A stretch of DNA of 64,000 nt. Source: Flammeovirgaceae bacterium BBD 1991-12. Lineage in GTDB: Bacteria; Bacteroidota; Bacteroidia; Cytophagales; Cyclobacteriaceae. Both the position numbers and the translations under genes were made by a program. This document shows positions 45,401-54,029 of this stretch, one piece after another. The stretch spans positions 23,634 through 87,633 of the forward strand of contig LYSV01000009.1 in the NCBI GenBank assembly GCA_001657315.1. Reading direction: 5' to 3'. The notes under the pieces were generated by a model that was given only the letters and a program-made list of their open reading frames with translations, did not search any database and was not told the DNA's origin. The stretch's first letter is position 1. Each line of letters begins with the position of its first letter.

Positions 45401-45667
45401 GACATTGCCAAAGGTGAAAGAGTAAGGCTTTACCCTAACCCTGCACATGATCATCTGTTTGTGGAAATACCCATGGAAAATGGCAGGAATCAAAATGGAA
45501 CATACATCATCTCGATCACCGACGCCTCCGGAAGGGTCAGAGCAGGGTATGAGATGACTGGTCAGACGGCACAACTCGATGTATCTTATTTGCCTGCCGG
45601 CATGCACCTGATAAAGATAGAGGGTAATGACTCACTCAAAACGTTCAGATTTCTGAAGGCAGACTAG
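42404..45667 (+). CDS. Large secreted NHL-repeat protein with Big-like domains and T9SS sorting domain
   Basis: 1087 residues from the ATG at 42404; an upstream in-frame start at 42374 adds 10 residues before the signal peptide (MKYKLYLFTLLTGYYSMAQ). Bacterial Ig-like domains appear first (PIQVTFTFSEDVVDFTADDISV, YEVKLIFSEPVELFDPNAF), then two NHL propeller regions (ADLGIDQDGNLWIPDINVHQVYKYS, SFDRNGHVYIGDFLNNRVQVFD; second set around residues 690-950) separated by another Big-like unit. A type A T9SS domain ends the protein (LYPNPAHDHLFVEI). Surface-located; binding function is inferred from the fold only. Confidence 0.9.
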   Translation: MKYKLYLFTLLTGYYSMAQPTVDITTSVQMPTNTTPIQVTFTFSEDVVDFTADDISVSKGFADNLTANNGSEYTVEITPEIFDMFDTIRVSLGADVVTGDPGGLGNEASGTLEIIYDGEPPQVLSVIVPDTIFNTDPYEVKLIFSEPVELFDPNAFLIQNGDFENLNFPGDFEDTVTFDIRPFVDNGVISFQPVFPSLQDSLSNQISRTLSISSTIIDIQAPLFDLSILARKRSNTSPMTGRLVFSELMDVPDLADLTATNATLGNLRQVTYSKIENVAEAGADLGIDQDGNLWIPDINVHQVYKYSKSGELLLTLGIGTPGTANDQFNGPLAVSFDRNGHVYIGDFLNNRVQVFDLQGNFVRSIAGSFASVLDVAVAEGEDLLFVADFNSVHAFDLQGNPLYKIERNLADPDDMDVTDPVSITVDTVSNSLYVLNRDQEDLLYWYDLDGNLIERSGADGLGFLPTTSLLDRITFDYTTNRLYCAFRGSSLITVFQGINLWEGLFGLQDRAGTDEGLFNTPTGIDFGPDNRMYVMDFDNKDINIIDLETGFDDQGVNTRPDFGIAYEFDIIPESGGAITVEATSGIFSDLLGNASVDQKSATVQYDINVPAISLQQSMLNATEDTLNITLGFSEPAVFGGIASLEVDNGKVVEKDFNNFDFGELSVYQTLGVAGQSGPGNFQFKTPVDINTDSKGNVYVTDVDKAGVSVFDRAGNFTTTLVTEPDLSGFGPAFLSIDDNDNVYVTDVNNGGVAVFGPDLSYSRSFAPEAIEPLGIDIDGDGNLYVSDQGDHFVRVYDTEGNFIRNVGYSDTDPARDTVSFFNVKVSPFNQVFLIAESKPLIYVFDSNSEFARLIDIKAILGPDDFPPDIEPLLFDLEFGDNGDQYIVIPGSADVVVLNNSGEVTGRLSDVIVSPDISPFVALGGIHIDNNGVMYVADLESNRVVSYANPIESVSFQVVPATKDAVNLTIQQGEVVDGFGNVNAAFSALLRESVVTSLEQDIAKGERVRLYPNPAHDHLFVEIPMENGRNQNGTYIISITDASGRVRAGYEMTGQTAQLDVSYLPAGMHLIKIEGNDSLKTFRFLKAD

Positions 45668-45689
45668 TATTCCAATAGATGTTAAAAAA

Positions 45690-45730
45690 TAAAAAAGGCC
45701 GTCATCCAGGAATGTGACGGCCTTTTTTAT
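45690..45730. terminator. Bidirectional terminator between two T9SS genes
   Basis: GGCCGTCA (45697-45704) pairs with TGACGGCC (45715-45722), flanked by A-run on the left and T-run on the right, so it can end both the rightward gene at 42404-45667 and the leftward gene at 45746-48937. Confidence 0.85.
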
Positions 45731-45745
45731 TGGATTAGTGATATA

Positions 45746-48700
45746 TCACCGCTTCTGGAATTTTACGATCTGTATTCCGCTGCTGTTTTGCAGCCTGAGC
45801 AGGTAAATGCCACTTTTTAAAAGACTTGTATTGATCTTCAGCGTCTCCATTTCCTTCGTTTTTCCGGTAGAGATCACCCTTCCTGAAATTGACAGAACAG
45901 AGTACGTTGCGTTATTAAGATTGTGCATTACGTTCAGTTCATTGTGTACGGGATTAGGATATAGGTAAAGGCCGAATTCTCCTTCATTTCCTATTACCGG
46001 TACATATTCCTCAGCATTGCTCACGGCATACTCAAGGGAAGTGCTACAGGTGCCCTCGTGTACCTTCACATTGCGGAAGTAGGAATTGTTACCGCTGCCC
46101 GCATCGTTATCGTTCACAAGGAAAAGGCGATCGAAAGCTCCGGTATAAAATGAGCCTACCGGGATACTGTACTGTACCCAATCCGTGCCGGTGTAGTTGT
46201 CAAAATTGGTGATGCCCCAGTTTTGAACGCCATATACCCTGAACGTAGCTGCACTGCTGATGGCATTGTCATTGTCAAAGCCAATACCATGGATCTCACC
46301 TTCGCCGGTGCTTCTGAACTCAAACTCCAGCACGGTATTAGCGGTCACCGTATAGGGAAATGAGATGTATTTCCAGGTATTGTTTTCAAGGAACAGTGTG
46401 GCACCTCCGTCCTGTATCTGAAAGTCACCTGCTACGTCCTGACTACCATAAGGAGTTATTCCACTGAAGGTAATAGGTGGGCAAGACGTGCCCGGGCCGC
46501 CATCTTCACCTATATTGACGGCATCGATGACAATATCGCTGCTCCAGCTACTGCCTGTAGTGCCATTGAACCTGATCTGCAGGCTTCCTGAAGAAGGTAG
46601 TGCTACAGTAGCATTATTCCATGCAGTGCCTTGTGAGCCGGAGACTGACCACGCTGTTGACCATGAGCTGCCTCCGTCCGTGCTGGTCTCCACTACCAGA
46701 TTGCCCATTGAGGTTCCGTTCATGTGATAGGAGAAGCTCAGGGAAGGTGATGTGAGAGCGCTTACATCAAAACACGGAGTGGTGATGATAGCGTTTTTAT
46801 TGGGATATCCGGTACCATTGCCGGAAGCTTCAATGTACAGGTAAAATGTTCCGTCAACTGCCGAGGATGGCCCGGTTCCGTTAGAGGGAGTACCATTGGC
46901 ATCCCTTGTCCAGTCCAGATCATCTGTAGTTTCCTGGGTCCAGTTGCCGATACCGGTCTCGAAGCTTTCTGAGTAAGGGAAGGTGGATATTACGGTGCCA
47001 CACAGCGGCGTGGTAGTAAAAGTTACGGAACTGCTGTAGGCAGAAGTGGTAGCATCCGGACATTGGCTTCGCACCTGAACCTCGTAGGTAGTAGAATGGG
47101 TGAGACCGGTAAGATCCGTAGAGGCTCCTGCCAGATCGTTTACGGTCGTCCATGTGGTTGTTCCTGACTCACGATATCTGAGATCGTAGGCGGCACCGGG
47201 AACAACATTCCATGCCAGCGTTGCCGAAGTAGCCGCAATATTGGATGCTCCCAGACCGGCTGGTACTGTGGCATTACATACGACCGGAATGCCGGTAAGT
47301 CCGGTAACAATAAGGCTGTAATTCTGGCTGCCGCCTGTAAGTGACCCCTTGTGCGTTACAGTGATCGTGTAGGTGCCGCCCGCTCCGGCTATATCCACTC
47401 TTTCATAAGGATCGACATCGTTGTCACCAGTGGCGTTGGAATTAACCCCGGTCAACCTGTAGGGTGAATAGGTGGTAGTACCCTGGGAAACACGTACGTC
47501 CAGGTCATTGACAAGGACCGGAGTGGTCAGGTTGGCTGTACCTGTATTGGCCGTACCCGGACGATCCGTCCAGGATATGGACGCTACCAGCGGATTCACG
47601 CCGTCCGACTCTACTGTGATCTGATAGGACTGTCCGGTGTTCAGTGTAAGCTCTTCAATTTTTGATTCACTGCCATTTTGCGAGATGGCCTGAGCCGCAG
47701 CCCTGGCATTTAACAGTCCCCAGCCATATACAGCGTCAGGACCGGCTATGCCGGCATCGTCAGCGGAGTGCAGCGCCAGCCCCTTAAGAGTGGCTGCCCG
47801 CATAAAACTACCGTTGATATTGTTGTAGTGCTGTTGCAGGACCAGCAATGTGCCGGCTACGTTGGGAGATGCCATGGATGTACCACTGATGGAATTGTAG
47901 GCGGCGTCATTGTTGTCATAGGTGGAATAAACACCTGTTCCATTGCCGGTAATGTCCGGCTTTATCCTCAGATCATCTGTGGGACCCTCACTGCTGCTGC
48001 TATTGATGGTTACGCTGTTCAGTGATCCGTCTGCATTTATACTGGCATCGCGACCATTAGCCACCACCATATTGTTTTTGGAGGTAGAATGACCGTTCAG
48101 CTTATCGAAGGAAGAGTTTCCGTTCAACGGTGCTCCATTGGAGGAGTTGTCGTTGCCGTCATTGCCGGCAGCCACTACCATAAGATAGTAGGGAGAGTTG
48201 AACATGAGGTTATCCCAATCCCTCGATTCGCCAATGTAGGCGCCGAAGTACCAATCCGGTATGAGACTGGCCCTGAAACCGTAGGAATGGTTGGAAACCA
48301 GCATGCCGGCAGCCGCTTCAGCAGAGGCCTCTGACAGGTCGCTGTTCCAGTCATGGGTAAGTGCTCTGGCCTGAGGCGCCATACCTTTGGCGTTGGGCTG
48401 AACACCCGACGCCACTATGGTACCCGTCACATGCTGAGCGTGGAAGCTGTTCCCGTTCAGGGTGGTGGCTCCGTCATTGATCGTCACTCTGTTGTTCCCT
48501 CCCGGGCCGTCAAATTCCTGATGTGTTGGTCGTGTGGGGCCGCCGTCCCACACATGAGCTGTCATGTTCTGGCCGTCGACACTGAGACCCAGTGAACCTC
48601 CTGAATGCAGGTGATCGGTCCTTGTGGACCGGGCGGCATCGACATTATAGATGGTGTAATAGATCGGCAGACCATCTTCGGAAACCGCCATTAGTTCGTC

Positions 48701-48937
48701 AAAGGTGCCATCTGTGTTTTTTCTGAGCACCTCCCAGCCTTTTTCGGCGGCCATACGGAGAGCTTCCTGCTTCCGCGACCGGTCTTTATCAGTAAATTGT
48801 CTCTGTAACTGAGAGAGCTTTGACTGGTCATAGCGACTGCGGATCTTTTGTTTTTGGGTTTCAGTCTGTGCATATGACACAGTAGCCAACAAGAGTAGAA
48901 TCAGCGCTGCCTTCCAGCGCCTTGCGTCTGTCTTCAT
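45746..48937 (-). CDS. Secreted subtilisin-like serine protease (S8) with Fn3, CUB/MAM-like domains and T9SS sorting domain
   Basis: 1063 residues. A signal peptide (about 1-23, LLLLATVSYAQ) leads a propeptide region with coiled-coil character. The S8 catalytic triad is visible: Asp in TAHVWDGGPTRPTH (about 131), His in SFHAQHVTGTIV (about 165) and Ser in SGTSMASPNVAGTLLVL (about 353). A C-terminal P-domain-like region, a fibronectin type III domain (PAGLGASNIAATSATLAWNV), and two MAM/CUB-like beta-sandwich regions follow (PYSESFETGIGNWTQ). The T9SS type A end is YPNPVHNELNVMH. Exported protease, probably for protein degradation at the surface. Confidence 0.93.
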   Translation of the reverse strand: MKTDARRWKAALILLLLATVSYAQTETQKQKIRSRYDQSKLSQLQRQFTDKDRSRKQEALRMAAEKGWEVLRKNTDGTFDELMAVSEDGLPIYYTIYNVDAARSTRTDHLHSGGSLGLSVDGQNMTAHVWDGGPTRPTHQEFDGPGGNNRVTINDGATTLNGNSFHAQHVTGTIVASGVQPNAKGMAPQARALTHDWNSDLSEASAEAAAGMLVSNHSYGFRASLIPDWYFGAYIGESRDWDNLMFNSPYYLMVVAAGNDGNDNSSNGAPLNGNSSFDKLNGHSTSKNNMVVANGRDASINADGSLNSVTINSSSSEGPTDDLRIKPDITGNGTGVYSTYDNNDAAYNSISGTSMASPNVAGTLLVLQQHYNNINGSFMRAATLKGLALHSADDAGIAGPDAVYGWGLLNARAAAQAISQNGSESKIEELTLNTGQSYQITVESDGVNPLVASISWTDRPGTANTGTANLTTPVLVNDLDVRVSQGTTTYSPYRLTGVNSNATGDNDVDPYERVDIAGAGGTYTITVTHKGSLTGGSQNYSLIVTGLTGIPVVCNATVPAGLGASNIAATSATLAWNVVPGAAYDLRYRESGTTTWTTVNDLAGASTDLTGLTHSTTYEVQVRSQCPDATTSAYSSSVTFTTTPLCGTVISTFPYSESFETGIGNWTQETTDDLDWTRDANGTPSNGTGPSSAVDGTFYLYIEASGNGTGYPNKNAIITTPCFDVSALTSPSLSFSYHMNGTSMGNLVVETSTDGGSSWSTAWSVSGSQGTAWNNATVALPSSGSLQIRFNGTTGSSWSSDIVIDAVNIGEDGGPGTSCPPITFSGITPYGSQDVAGDFQIQDGGATLFLENNTWKYISFPYTVTANTVLEFEFRSTGEGEIHGIGFDNDNAISSAATFRVYGVQNWGITNFDNYTGTDWVQYSIPVGSFYTGAFDRLFLVNDNDAGSGNNSYFRNVKVHEGTCSTSLEYAVSNAEEYVPVIGNEGEFGLYLYPNPVHNELNVMHNLNNATYSVLSISGRVISTGKTKEMETLKINTSLLKSGIYLLRLQNSSGIQIVKFQKR

Positions 48938-49147
48938 TTGTAAAAGGTTTAGGTTATAAAAGCCGACAATTTAAAAAAATATTGTGCCACTGTCAGGACA
49001 TTTTAGGATGATTTATTACATCGTACTTTATTTGTAACATCAACCATAACATCGCTATCCTGTGAAAGAAAAAATACAGCACGATGAGATATCATATGAT
49101 ATGGGCTGCTTCAATAAACTGTTAAGAACCAAAGTAAAAAAAGCATC

Positions 49148-49894
49148 ATGCATTCTTTCAAAAAACTGATGATCATGTTCCTCGTTGCTGGTTTTCAATA
49201 TTCCATGACTGTGGCACAGCCAGCCAAAGAGTATGGAACGGAGCACCTGAGCATAATAAAAGTGACACCGAAGTCTTTCATTCATGTGTCGTGGTTAATG
49301 ACGGAGAGCTACGGGAGAGTGGCCTCCAACGGACTGGTGTACATCAGTGAAGGCGAGGCTATCGTATTTGATACACCGGTGAATGATACCGCTGCCGTTG
49401 AGCTTATACGTTGGATACACAGCAAAATGAACAGCGAGATCAAAGCTGTGGTGCCGGGCCATTTTCATGATGACTGTCTTGGAGGCCTGAAGGCTTTTCA
49501 CGAGGCTGGTATCAGTTCCTATGCTCACACACGGACCATAGAGCTGGCCAGAGAGGACGGTGTTACCGTTCCGAAACACGGTTTTGATACCGGGCATACC
49601 TTTCAGATCGGCGGAAGCGAGGTGATCTGCAGGTTTTTTGGTCCGGGACATACCGAGGATAATATAGTAGGTTATATCCCTACTGAGAAGCTTTTGTTCG
49701 GTGGCTGTCTGGTCAAATCCCTGAGGTCTGGCAGAGGATACCTTGGTGATGCCAGAGTAGGAGAGTGGTCCAATACAGTTTCAGGGATTAAACGGACATA
49801 CCCTGATGTGAAATATGTTATACCGGGTCATGGAAGGCACGGCGACATAAGCCTGTTGAACTTCACCATAGAAATGTTTGAGAAAGACAGGTAA
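49148..49894 (+). CDS. Subclass B1 metallo-beta-lactamase
   Basis: 248 residues with a signal peptide (about 1-23). All B1 zinc ligands are present: HFHDD (His105, His107, Asp109), GPGHTEDNIV (His168), LFGGCLVKS (Cys187, with Lys190 of the substrate-binding position) and VIPGHG (His228). The surrounding segments (HDDCLGGLKAFHEAGISSYAHTRT, GDARVGEWSNTV) follow the B1 pattern closely. B1 enzymes hydrolyse beta-lactams including carbapenems in the periplasm. It is chromosomal in context, with no mobile element or integron next to it, so it is probably intrinsic to the species. Activity is inferred. Confidence 0.93.
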   Translation: MHSFKKLMIMFLVAGFQYSMTVAQPAKEYGTEHLSIIKVTPKSFIHVSWLMTESYGRVASNGLVYISEGEAIVFDTPVNDTAAVELIRWIHSKMNSEIKAVVPGHFHDDCLGGLKAFHEAGISSYAHTRTIELAREDGVTVPKHGFDTGHTFQIGGSEVICRFFGPGHTEDNIVGYIPTEKLLFGGCLVKSLRSGRGYLGDARVGEWSNTVSGIKRTYPDVKYVIPGHGRHGDISLLNFTIEMFEKDR

Positions 49895-50391
49895 TGAGCA
49901 GGATTGCCTGGCAGGTCATTCACAGGATCAGTAATGTTTAACTCTTTCCGGTTCTTAACATAACAAAGCAGGGCCGGTATCGGGCTGTTATGGTTTTGTG
50001 CTTTTGAAAAACCGGTAAACAGATGTACCTTTTTACTGTCCTATGCCTTCAAAATATTTCCTCTTCTTGTTCAGGTAGCCATTGGGATATCCATTTCTTT
50101 GCTCAGTGGTGAAGGTATTTATATCTTTTATATGCCAATTCATGAGATATTTAGTATGGTAGATTTCAAGTATTACTTGATTAATGGGTGATCATTTTGC
50201 CAGTTAAATGGGATCTGAACTTATCAATATGCTTAAGACAGACCGCCAGTATTCTCTTTGGATCTCATCAGGATACGATCTTGCTGGTTTTTTCCTATGG
50301 GTAATGTTTTGTTTCAGGATGCACTTTACCCCGGTTGGTATTCATACTAGCTTGCGCCGGTAATCGATTTTCAACTTAAATCTAAACCCAA
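49895..50391. other. 497-bp intergenic region, nothing recognised
   Basis: AT-rich non-coding DNA between the beta-lactamase and the astacin-like gene. No ORF, repeat or terminator with a clear stem was found. The promoter of the downstream gene should be here. Confidence 0.4.
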
Positions 50392-51411
50392 ATGAGAAAG
50401 ATCAATGTTGTTGCGGCACTGGCCGTTCTACTCACATCCGCCTGTACCGAAGAGCAGGGCACAGGCCCTGTGGTAAGTCCCCAGGTGGACTTTGAACAGG
50501 GGGAGCTGGCAAATCCTGAGATACAGGGTAAAGTAGTAAGTGTATATTACCTGGGACAGTTGGTGGAGATGGAGCTCGTCGACGGCGAATACATTTTCCA
50601 GGGCGATATTCACATTCCCGTTGACCAGCTGTCGTTTGTGGAACCTCCTAAGGCTACCGGCCCCCAAACGGAAAGCGCGGGCAGAACACGAGGCAGATGG
50701 CCTGACAATACCGTTTATTATGAGATTGACCCTAGCCTTCCTAACCAGCGCAGGGTTACCGATGCCATTGCACACTGGGAGGCCAACACCTATTTGAGAT
50801 TTATAAGGCGTACCAACCAGAATGACTATATCTATTTCAGACCTGGCAGTGGATGTTCATCCTACGTAGGCAGGATAGGGGGCAGGCAGTCCATCAATCT
50901 GGCCGGCGGATGCAGTACCGGAAGCACTATCCATGAGATTGGCCATGCCGTTGGGTTATACCATGAGCAATCAAGGGCTGACAGAGATGATTATATCGAC
51001 ATCCGGTTCGAAAACATCCGTTCCGGAAGGGAGCATAACTTCAGGACCTATGTGGAAAGAGGCAGAGATGGTCAGGATTACACCAGTACACTGGACTTCC
51101 GGTCTATCATGATGTATGGGCCTTATGCTTTTTCCAGCAATGGAAGACCTACCATCACACGCAAGGATGGCAGCCTGTACAATACCCAGAGGAGCGGTCT
51201 TTCCCAGGATGACAAGGCAGGAATAGCCATCATGTACCCCGGCTCGGGTGGTGGCGGTGGTGGCGAGGAGTATGTCAACGGCCAGTGGTATACCATTGAC
51301 GGACTGAGGGTTTACCGATACAACGACCTGTGGTACTGGTATGGCAATGGTTATGATGGCACCCGCTGGTATCAGGTGGTCAACCGGAATGGTCAGTGGT
51401 ACTATGCCTGA
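50392..51411 (+). CDS. Astacin-like (M12A) zinc metalloprotease lipoprotein with aromatic C-terminal tail
   Basis: 339 residues. A short signal with lipobox LLTSAC (Cys18) indicates lipid anchoring. The catalytic motif is STIHEIGHAVGLYHEQSRADRD (His181 onward), the full astacin HExxHxxGxxHE, with the Met-turn SIMMYGPYAF downstream. Cys residues in SGCSSY and AGGCST may form the usual disulfide. After a Gly-rich linker (GSGGGGGGEEY) comes a tail of about 45 residues packed with Trp and Tyr (NGQWYTIDG, YNDLWYWYG, NGQWYYA) that I do not recognise; it could bind carbohydrate or cell wall. A terminator follows at 51445. Confidence 0.92.
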   Translation: MRKINVVAALAVLLTSACTEEQGTGPVVSPQVDFEQGELANPEIQGKVVSVYYLGQLVEMELVDGEYIFQGDIHIPVDQLSFVEPPKATGPQTESAGRTRGRWPDNTVYYEIDPSLPNQRRVTDAIAHWEANTYLRFIRRTNQNDYIYFRPGSGCSSYVGRIGGRQSINLAGGCSTGSTIHEIGHAVGLYHEQSRADRDDYIDIRFENIRSGREHNFRTYVERGRDGQDYTSTLDFRSIMMYGPYAFSSNGRPTITRKDGSLYNTQRSGLSQDDKAGIAIMYPGSGGGGGGEEYVNGQWYTIDGLRVYRYNDLWYWYGNGYDGTRWYQVVNRNGQWYYA

Positions 51412-51444
51412 TCCTTGGTTCAGAGCCATTTAAGAATATTCTAC

Positions 51445-51476
51445 TCAGCAGGCCTTTCCGGCCTGCTGAATTTTTA
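51445..51476 (+). terminator. Rho-independent terminator after the astacin-like gene
   Basis: TCAGCAGGCC-TTTCC-GGCCTGCTGA followed by ATTTTT. A ten-base-pair stem and a T-run, 34 bp after the stop codon. Confidence 0.85.
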
Positions 51477-51591
51477 TAAAACCGCCATGTCGGTAATTGG
51501 ATAAGGAAATACACGCTGTAAACTGACAGGCTCAGGATTAAAATCCTTTTTCAGGTCCTTCCGGCTGTTGTTCATCTTTGCCAAACCGGAT

Positions 51592-52494
51592 CTACTCCTT
51601 AACCATGCTTCTGTCCTCATTTGCTTTGCGCTGATACAGAAACTGCATGATACCATCTTTCAGGCCTACATCCGGGACGACTATCCTGCCGGCCGCTGCC
51701 CATTCCATAACCGCTATGTAGATCTCTGAAGCGGGAATGATGACATCAGCCCTGTCCGGGTTGAGTTGTAGCTCATTGATACGGTCAGGAATAGACAGAT
51801 CGCTGACCAGTTTCTGGACTTCCCTGATCTCCGTCAGTCTCATTTTGTCTCCCGGTACTTTCTGACCCAGTTCAAAGATCTTGTTGATATTACCTCCTGT
51901 ACCTACTGCGGTTATTTTCCCTTCATACTCCATGGCCTTATCCGTTACCCATTTTTGCATATCATCCCAGATCTCAGGTGAATCATGATGCTCGAGCCTG
52001 CGTACCGAACCTATTTTAAAGGACCTTGTCGCCACCTTTTCACCGTCCTTAAGAATATTCAGCTCCGTGCTACCGCCTCCCACATCGATATGGAGATAGT
52101 TTCTGCCGGGAGCCAGAAATGAGCTGATCGCGTTGTTGATGATGGCAGCCTCCTGATCTCCATCGATGATCTGAATTTCCAGGCCTGTCTCATTCCGTAC
52201 ATCCTTCACGATCTGCCGGCCGTTGATTGATTCACGCATGGCGGACGTGGCACAGGCCATATAGTCATCTACCTCGTACAGGTCGATCAGTATTTTGAAC
52301 GCCTGCATCAGCTTTTTGAATTTGATCTCATTGGAGCTGCTGATCCTGCCGATGGTAAATACGTCCTGGCCCAACCTTAGAGGAAAACGGACATATTCCA
52401 GCTTTTTAAAGTTGAGCTGGCCTTTGGTAAGTATAGTGGTGGTCACCTGTAGCCGAATGGCATTGGAACCAATATCGATTGCTGCCAGTTTCAA
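51592..52494 (-). CDS. Ppx/GppA-family phosphatase (exopolyphosphatase-like)
   Basis: I place the start at the TTG at 52494, giving LKLAAIDIGSNAIRLQV, the normal N-terminus of this family; an upstream ATG at 52602 would add 36 atypical residues. Length is then 300 residues, the single-domain Ppx core. Motifs: AAIDIGSNAIRL (phosphate 1), ATSAMRESING, IDGDQEAAI, YLHIDVGGGSTELNIL (phosphate 2), GTGGNI. It should degrade polyphosphate or (p)ppGpp-related nucleotides. It has no HD domain at the C-terminus, common in short Bacteroidota versions. Confidence 0.9.
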   Translation of the reverse strand: MKLAAIDIGSNAIRLQVTTTILTKGQLNFKKLEYVRFPLRLGQDVFTIGRISSSNEIKFKKLMQAFKILIDLYEVDDYMACATSAMRESINGRQIVKDVRNETGLEIQIIDGDQEAAIINNAISSFLAPGRNYLHIDVGGGSTELNILKDGEKVATRSFKIGSVRRLEHHDSPEIWDDMQKWVTDKAMEYEGKITAVGTGGNINKIFELGQKVPGDKMRLTEIREVQKLVSDLSIPDRINELQLNPDRADVIIPASEIYIAVMEWAAAGRIVVPDVGLKDGIMQFLYQRKANEDRSMVKE

Positions 52495-52716
52495 GAGAGA
52501 CTTCTGTTTTTCTGGTTGCAGAATTAACAATAAAATGAAATAGTTGTCTACTTTTTGGATGATTCTTTTCAATTTTATGTTGCTATGACCGGAATTCAGC
52601 ATATCAGAGATAAACCGACAGCTGAAAGTCTGAGAAAGCGGGGTAGATATTGTTAGAGATCATAAAGAATATACTCAGTCTGATGGGATGATCAGCAAAA
52701 GTAAACGTTGAGTGTA

Positions 52717-53721
52717 ATGGAGAGCATAGAAGAAATATTAAAAGAAAGAATATTGGTACTGGACGGCGCCATGGGTACCATGATCCAGAGACATAAGCTG
52801 GAGGAGGCCGACTTCCGGGGGGAGCGTTTCAAAGATCATGGACACCCTTTGAAAGGGAACAACGATCTGCTGTCCATTACCCGGCCGGATATTATCAAAG
52901 ACATTCACGCCGCCTATTTTGAGGCCGGCGCGGACATAGCTGAGACCAATACCTTTAGCAGTACCACCATTGCACAGGCCGACTATCACCTTGAAGAGGC
53001 TGTCTATGACCTTAACTTCCAGTCAGCAAAGATCGCGAAGGAAGTAGCTGATGACTTCACTGCCCGGGAGCCGGATAAACCGCGGTTTGTTGCCGGCTCC
53101 ATAGGACCTACCAATCGTACAGCCTCTATTTCACCAGACGTGAACAATCCGGGGTTCCGTGCCATCGGGTTTGATGAGCTGGTAGTGGCATATAAACAGC
53201 AGGCAAAGGCGCTGATGGATGGTGGCGCAGACCTGCTTTTGGTAGAGACCGTTTTTGACACCCTTAACGCCAAGGCAGCCTTGTATGCCATTGACGAGCT
53301 CTTTGAAGAGGAGGGCAGGAGAATTCCGGTGATGGTATCAGGAACCATAACAGATGCCAGTGGCCGTACGCTTTCAGGGCAGACCACCAATGCCTTTCTG
53401 ATCTCCCTCGAGCATTTCCCTCTTATGAGTATTGGCCTAAACTGTGCGCTGGGCGCTAAGGAACTAAGACCCTATCTGCAGGTGCTTGACCGGGAGTCGC
53501 ATTTTTTCGTCAGCGCTCATCCCAATGCAGGACTTCCCAATGAATTCGGTCAGTATGACCAGACTCCCGGGGACATGGCCAGCCAGATCGAGGTATTTCT
53601 GCAGGAGGATCTGATCAACATTGTCGGAGGTTGCTGTGGAACCACCCCTGAACATATCAGGGCCATAGCTGATCTGGCCGAAAAGTATCAGCCCAGAAAG
53701 CTGGAACTTGTGGCTGGTTAA
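52717..53721 (+). CDS. Homocysteine S-methyltransferase module of methionine synthase (MetH N-terminal part only)
   Basis: 334 residues from the ATG at 52717. The sequence matches the homocysteine-binding barrel of B12-dependent methionine synthase: [72 protein letters not shown] (first Zn Cys) and [12 protein letters not shown] (Cys-Cys of the zinc site). The pterin-, cobalamin- and activation domains are absent; downstream is 300 bp of non-coding DNA and then an unrelated gene on the other strand. Split MetH is known in Bacteroidota but the second half is usually adjacent; here it must be elsewhere. Confidence 0.93.
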   Translation: MESIEEILKERILVLDGAMGTMIQRHKLEEADFRGERFKDHGHPLKGNNDLLSITRPDIIKDIHAAYFEAGADIAETNTFSSTTIAQADYHLEEAVYDLNFQSAKIAKEVADDFTAREPDKPRFVAGSIGPTNRTASISPDVNNPGFRAIGFDELVVAYKQQAKALMDGGADLLLVETVFDTLNAKAALYAIDELFEEEGRRIPVMVSGTITDASGRTLSGQTTNAFLISLEHFPLMSIGLNCALGAKELRPYLQVLDRESHFFVSAHPNAGLPNEFGQYDQTPGDMASQIEVFLQEDLINIVGGCCGTTPEHIRAIADLAEKYQPRKLELVAG

Positions 53722-53962
53722 TTAATGGCAGGTATGTGCTGATGGCCAATGTTTTCAGCATCGTCACTCTGAACGATTCGTCCGGCATCCTCACAGTGTG
53801 GGACTGTTTGTGTATCCCAATCCCCACTCGTAACATTTTGGAGTATTTACTTATTTAGAACAGACTGTCTGAACATTACATGGAGGGACCCCTGAATTAC
53901 CGGCTGCTGTTCTTATATGACTTTCGCCAAAGGTTTATGGGATGATGCGTGGTACCAAATAC

Positions 53963-53991
53963 CCTTACTAAGCTTCAAAAGCTTAGTAAGG
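53963..53991. repeat. Perfect 13-bp hairpin in the gap after the methyltransferase gene
   Basis: CCTTACTAAGCTT-CAA-AAGCTTAGTAAGG is a perfect inverted repeat with a 3-base loop, lying between the convergent genes ending at 53721 and 54030. It has no T-run, so it is either a transcription barrier of weak type or a small repeat. The rest of 53722-54029 shows nothing. Confidence 0.5.
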
Positions 53992-54029
53992 TTTGGAAGA
54001 AGAGAAGCGTGGTGAAGGTTACAAAAACG

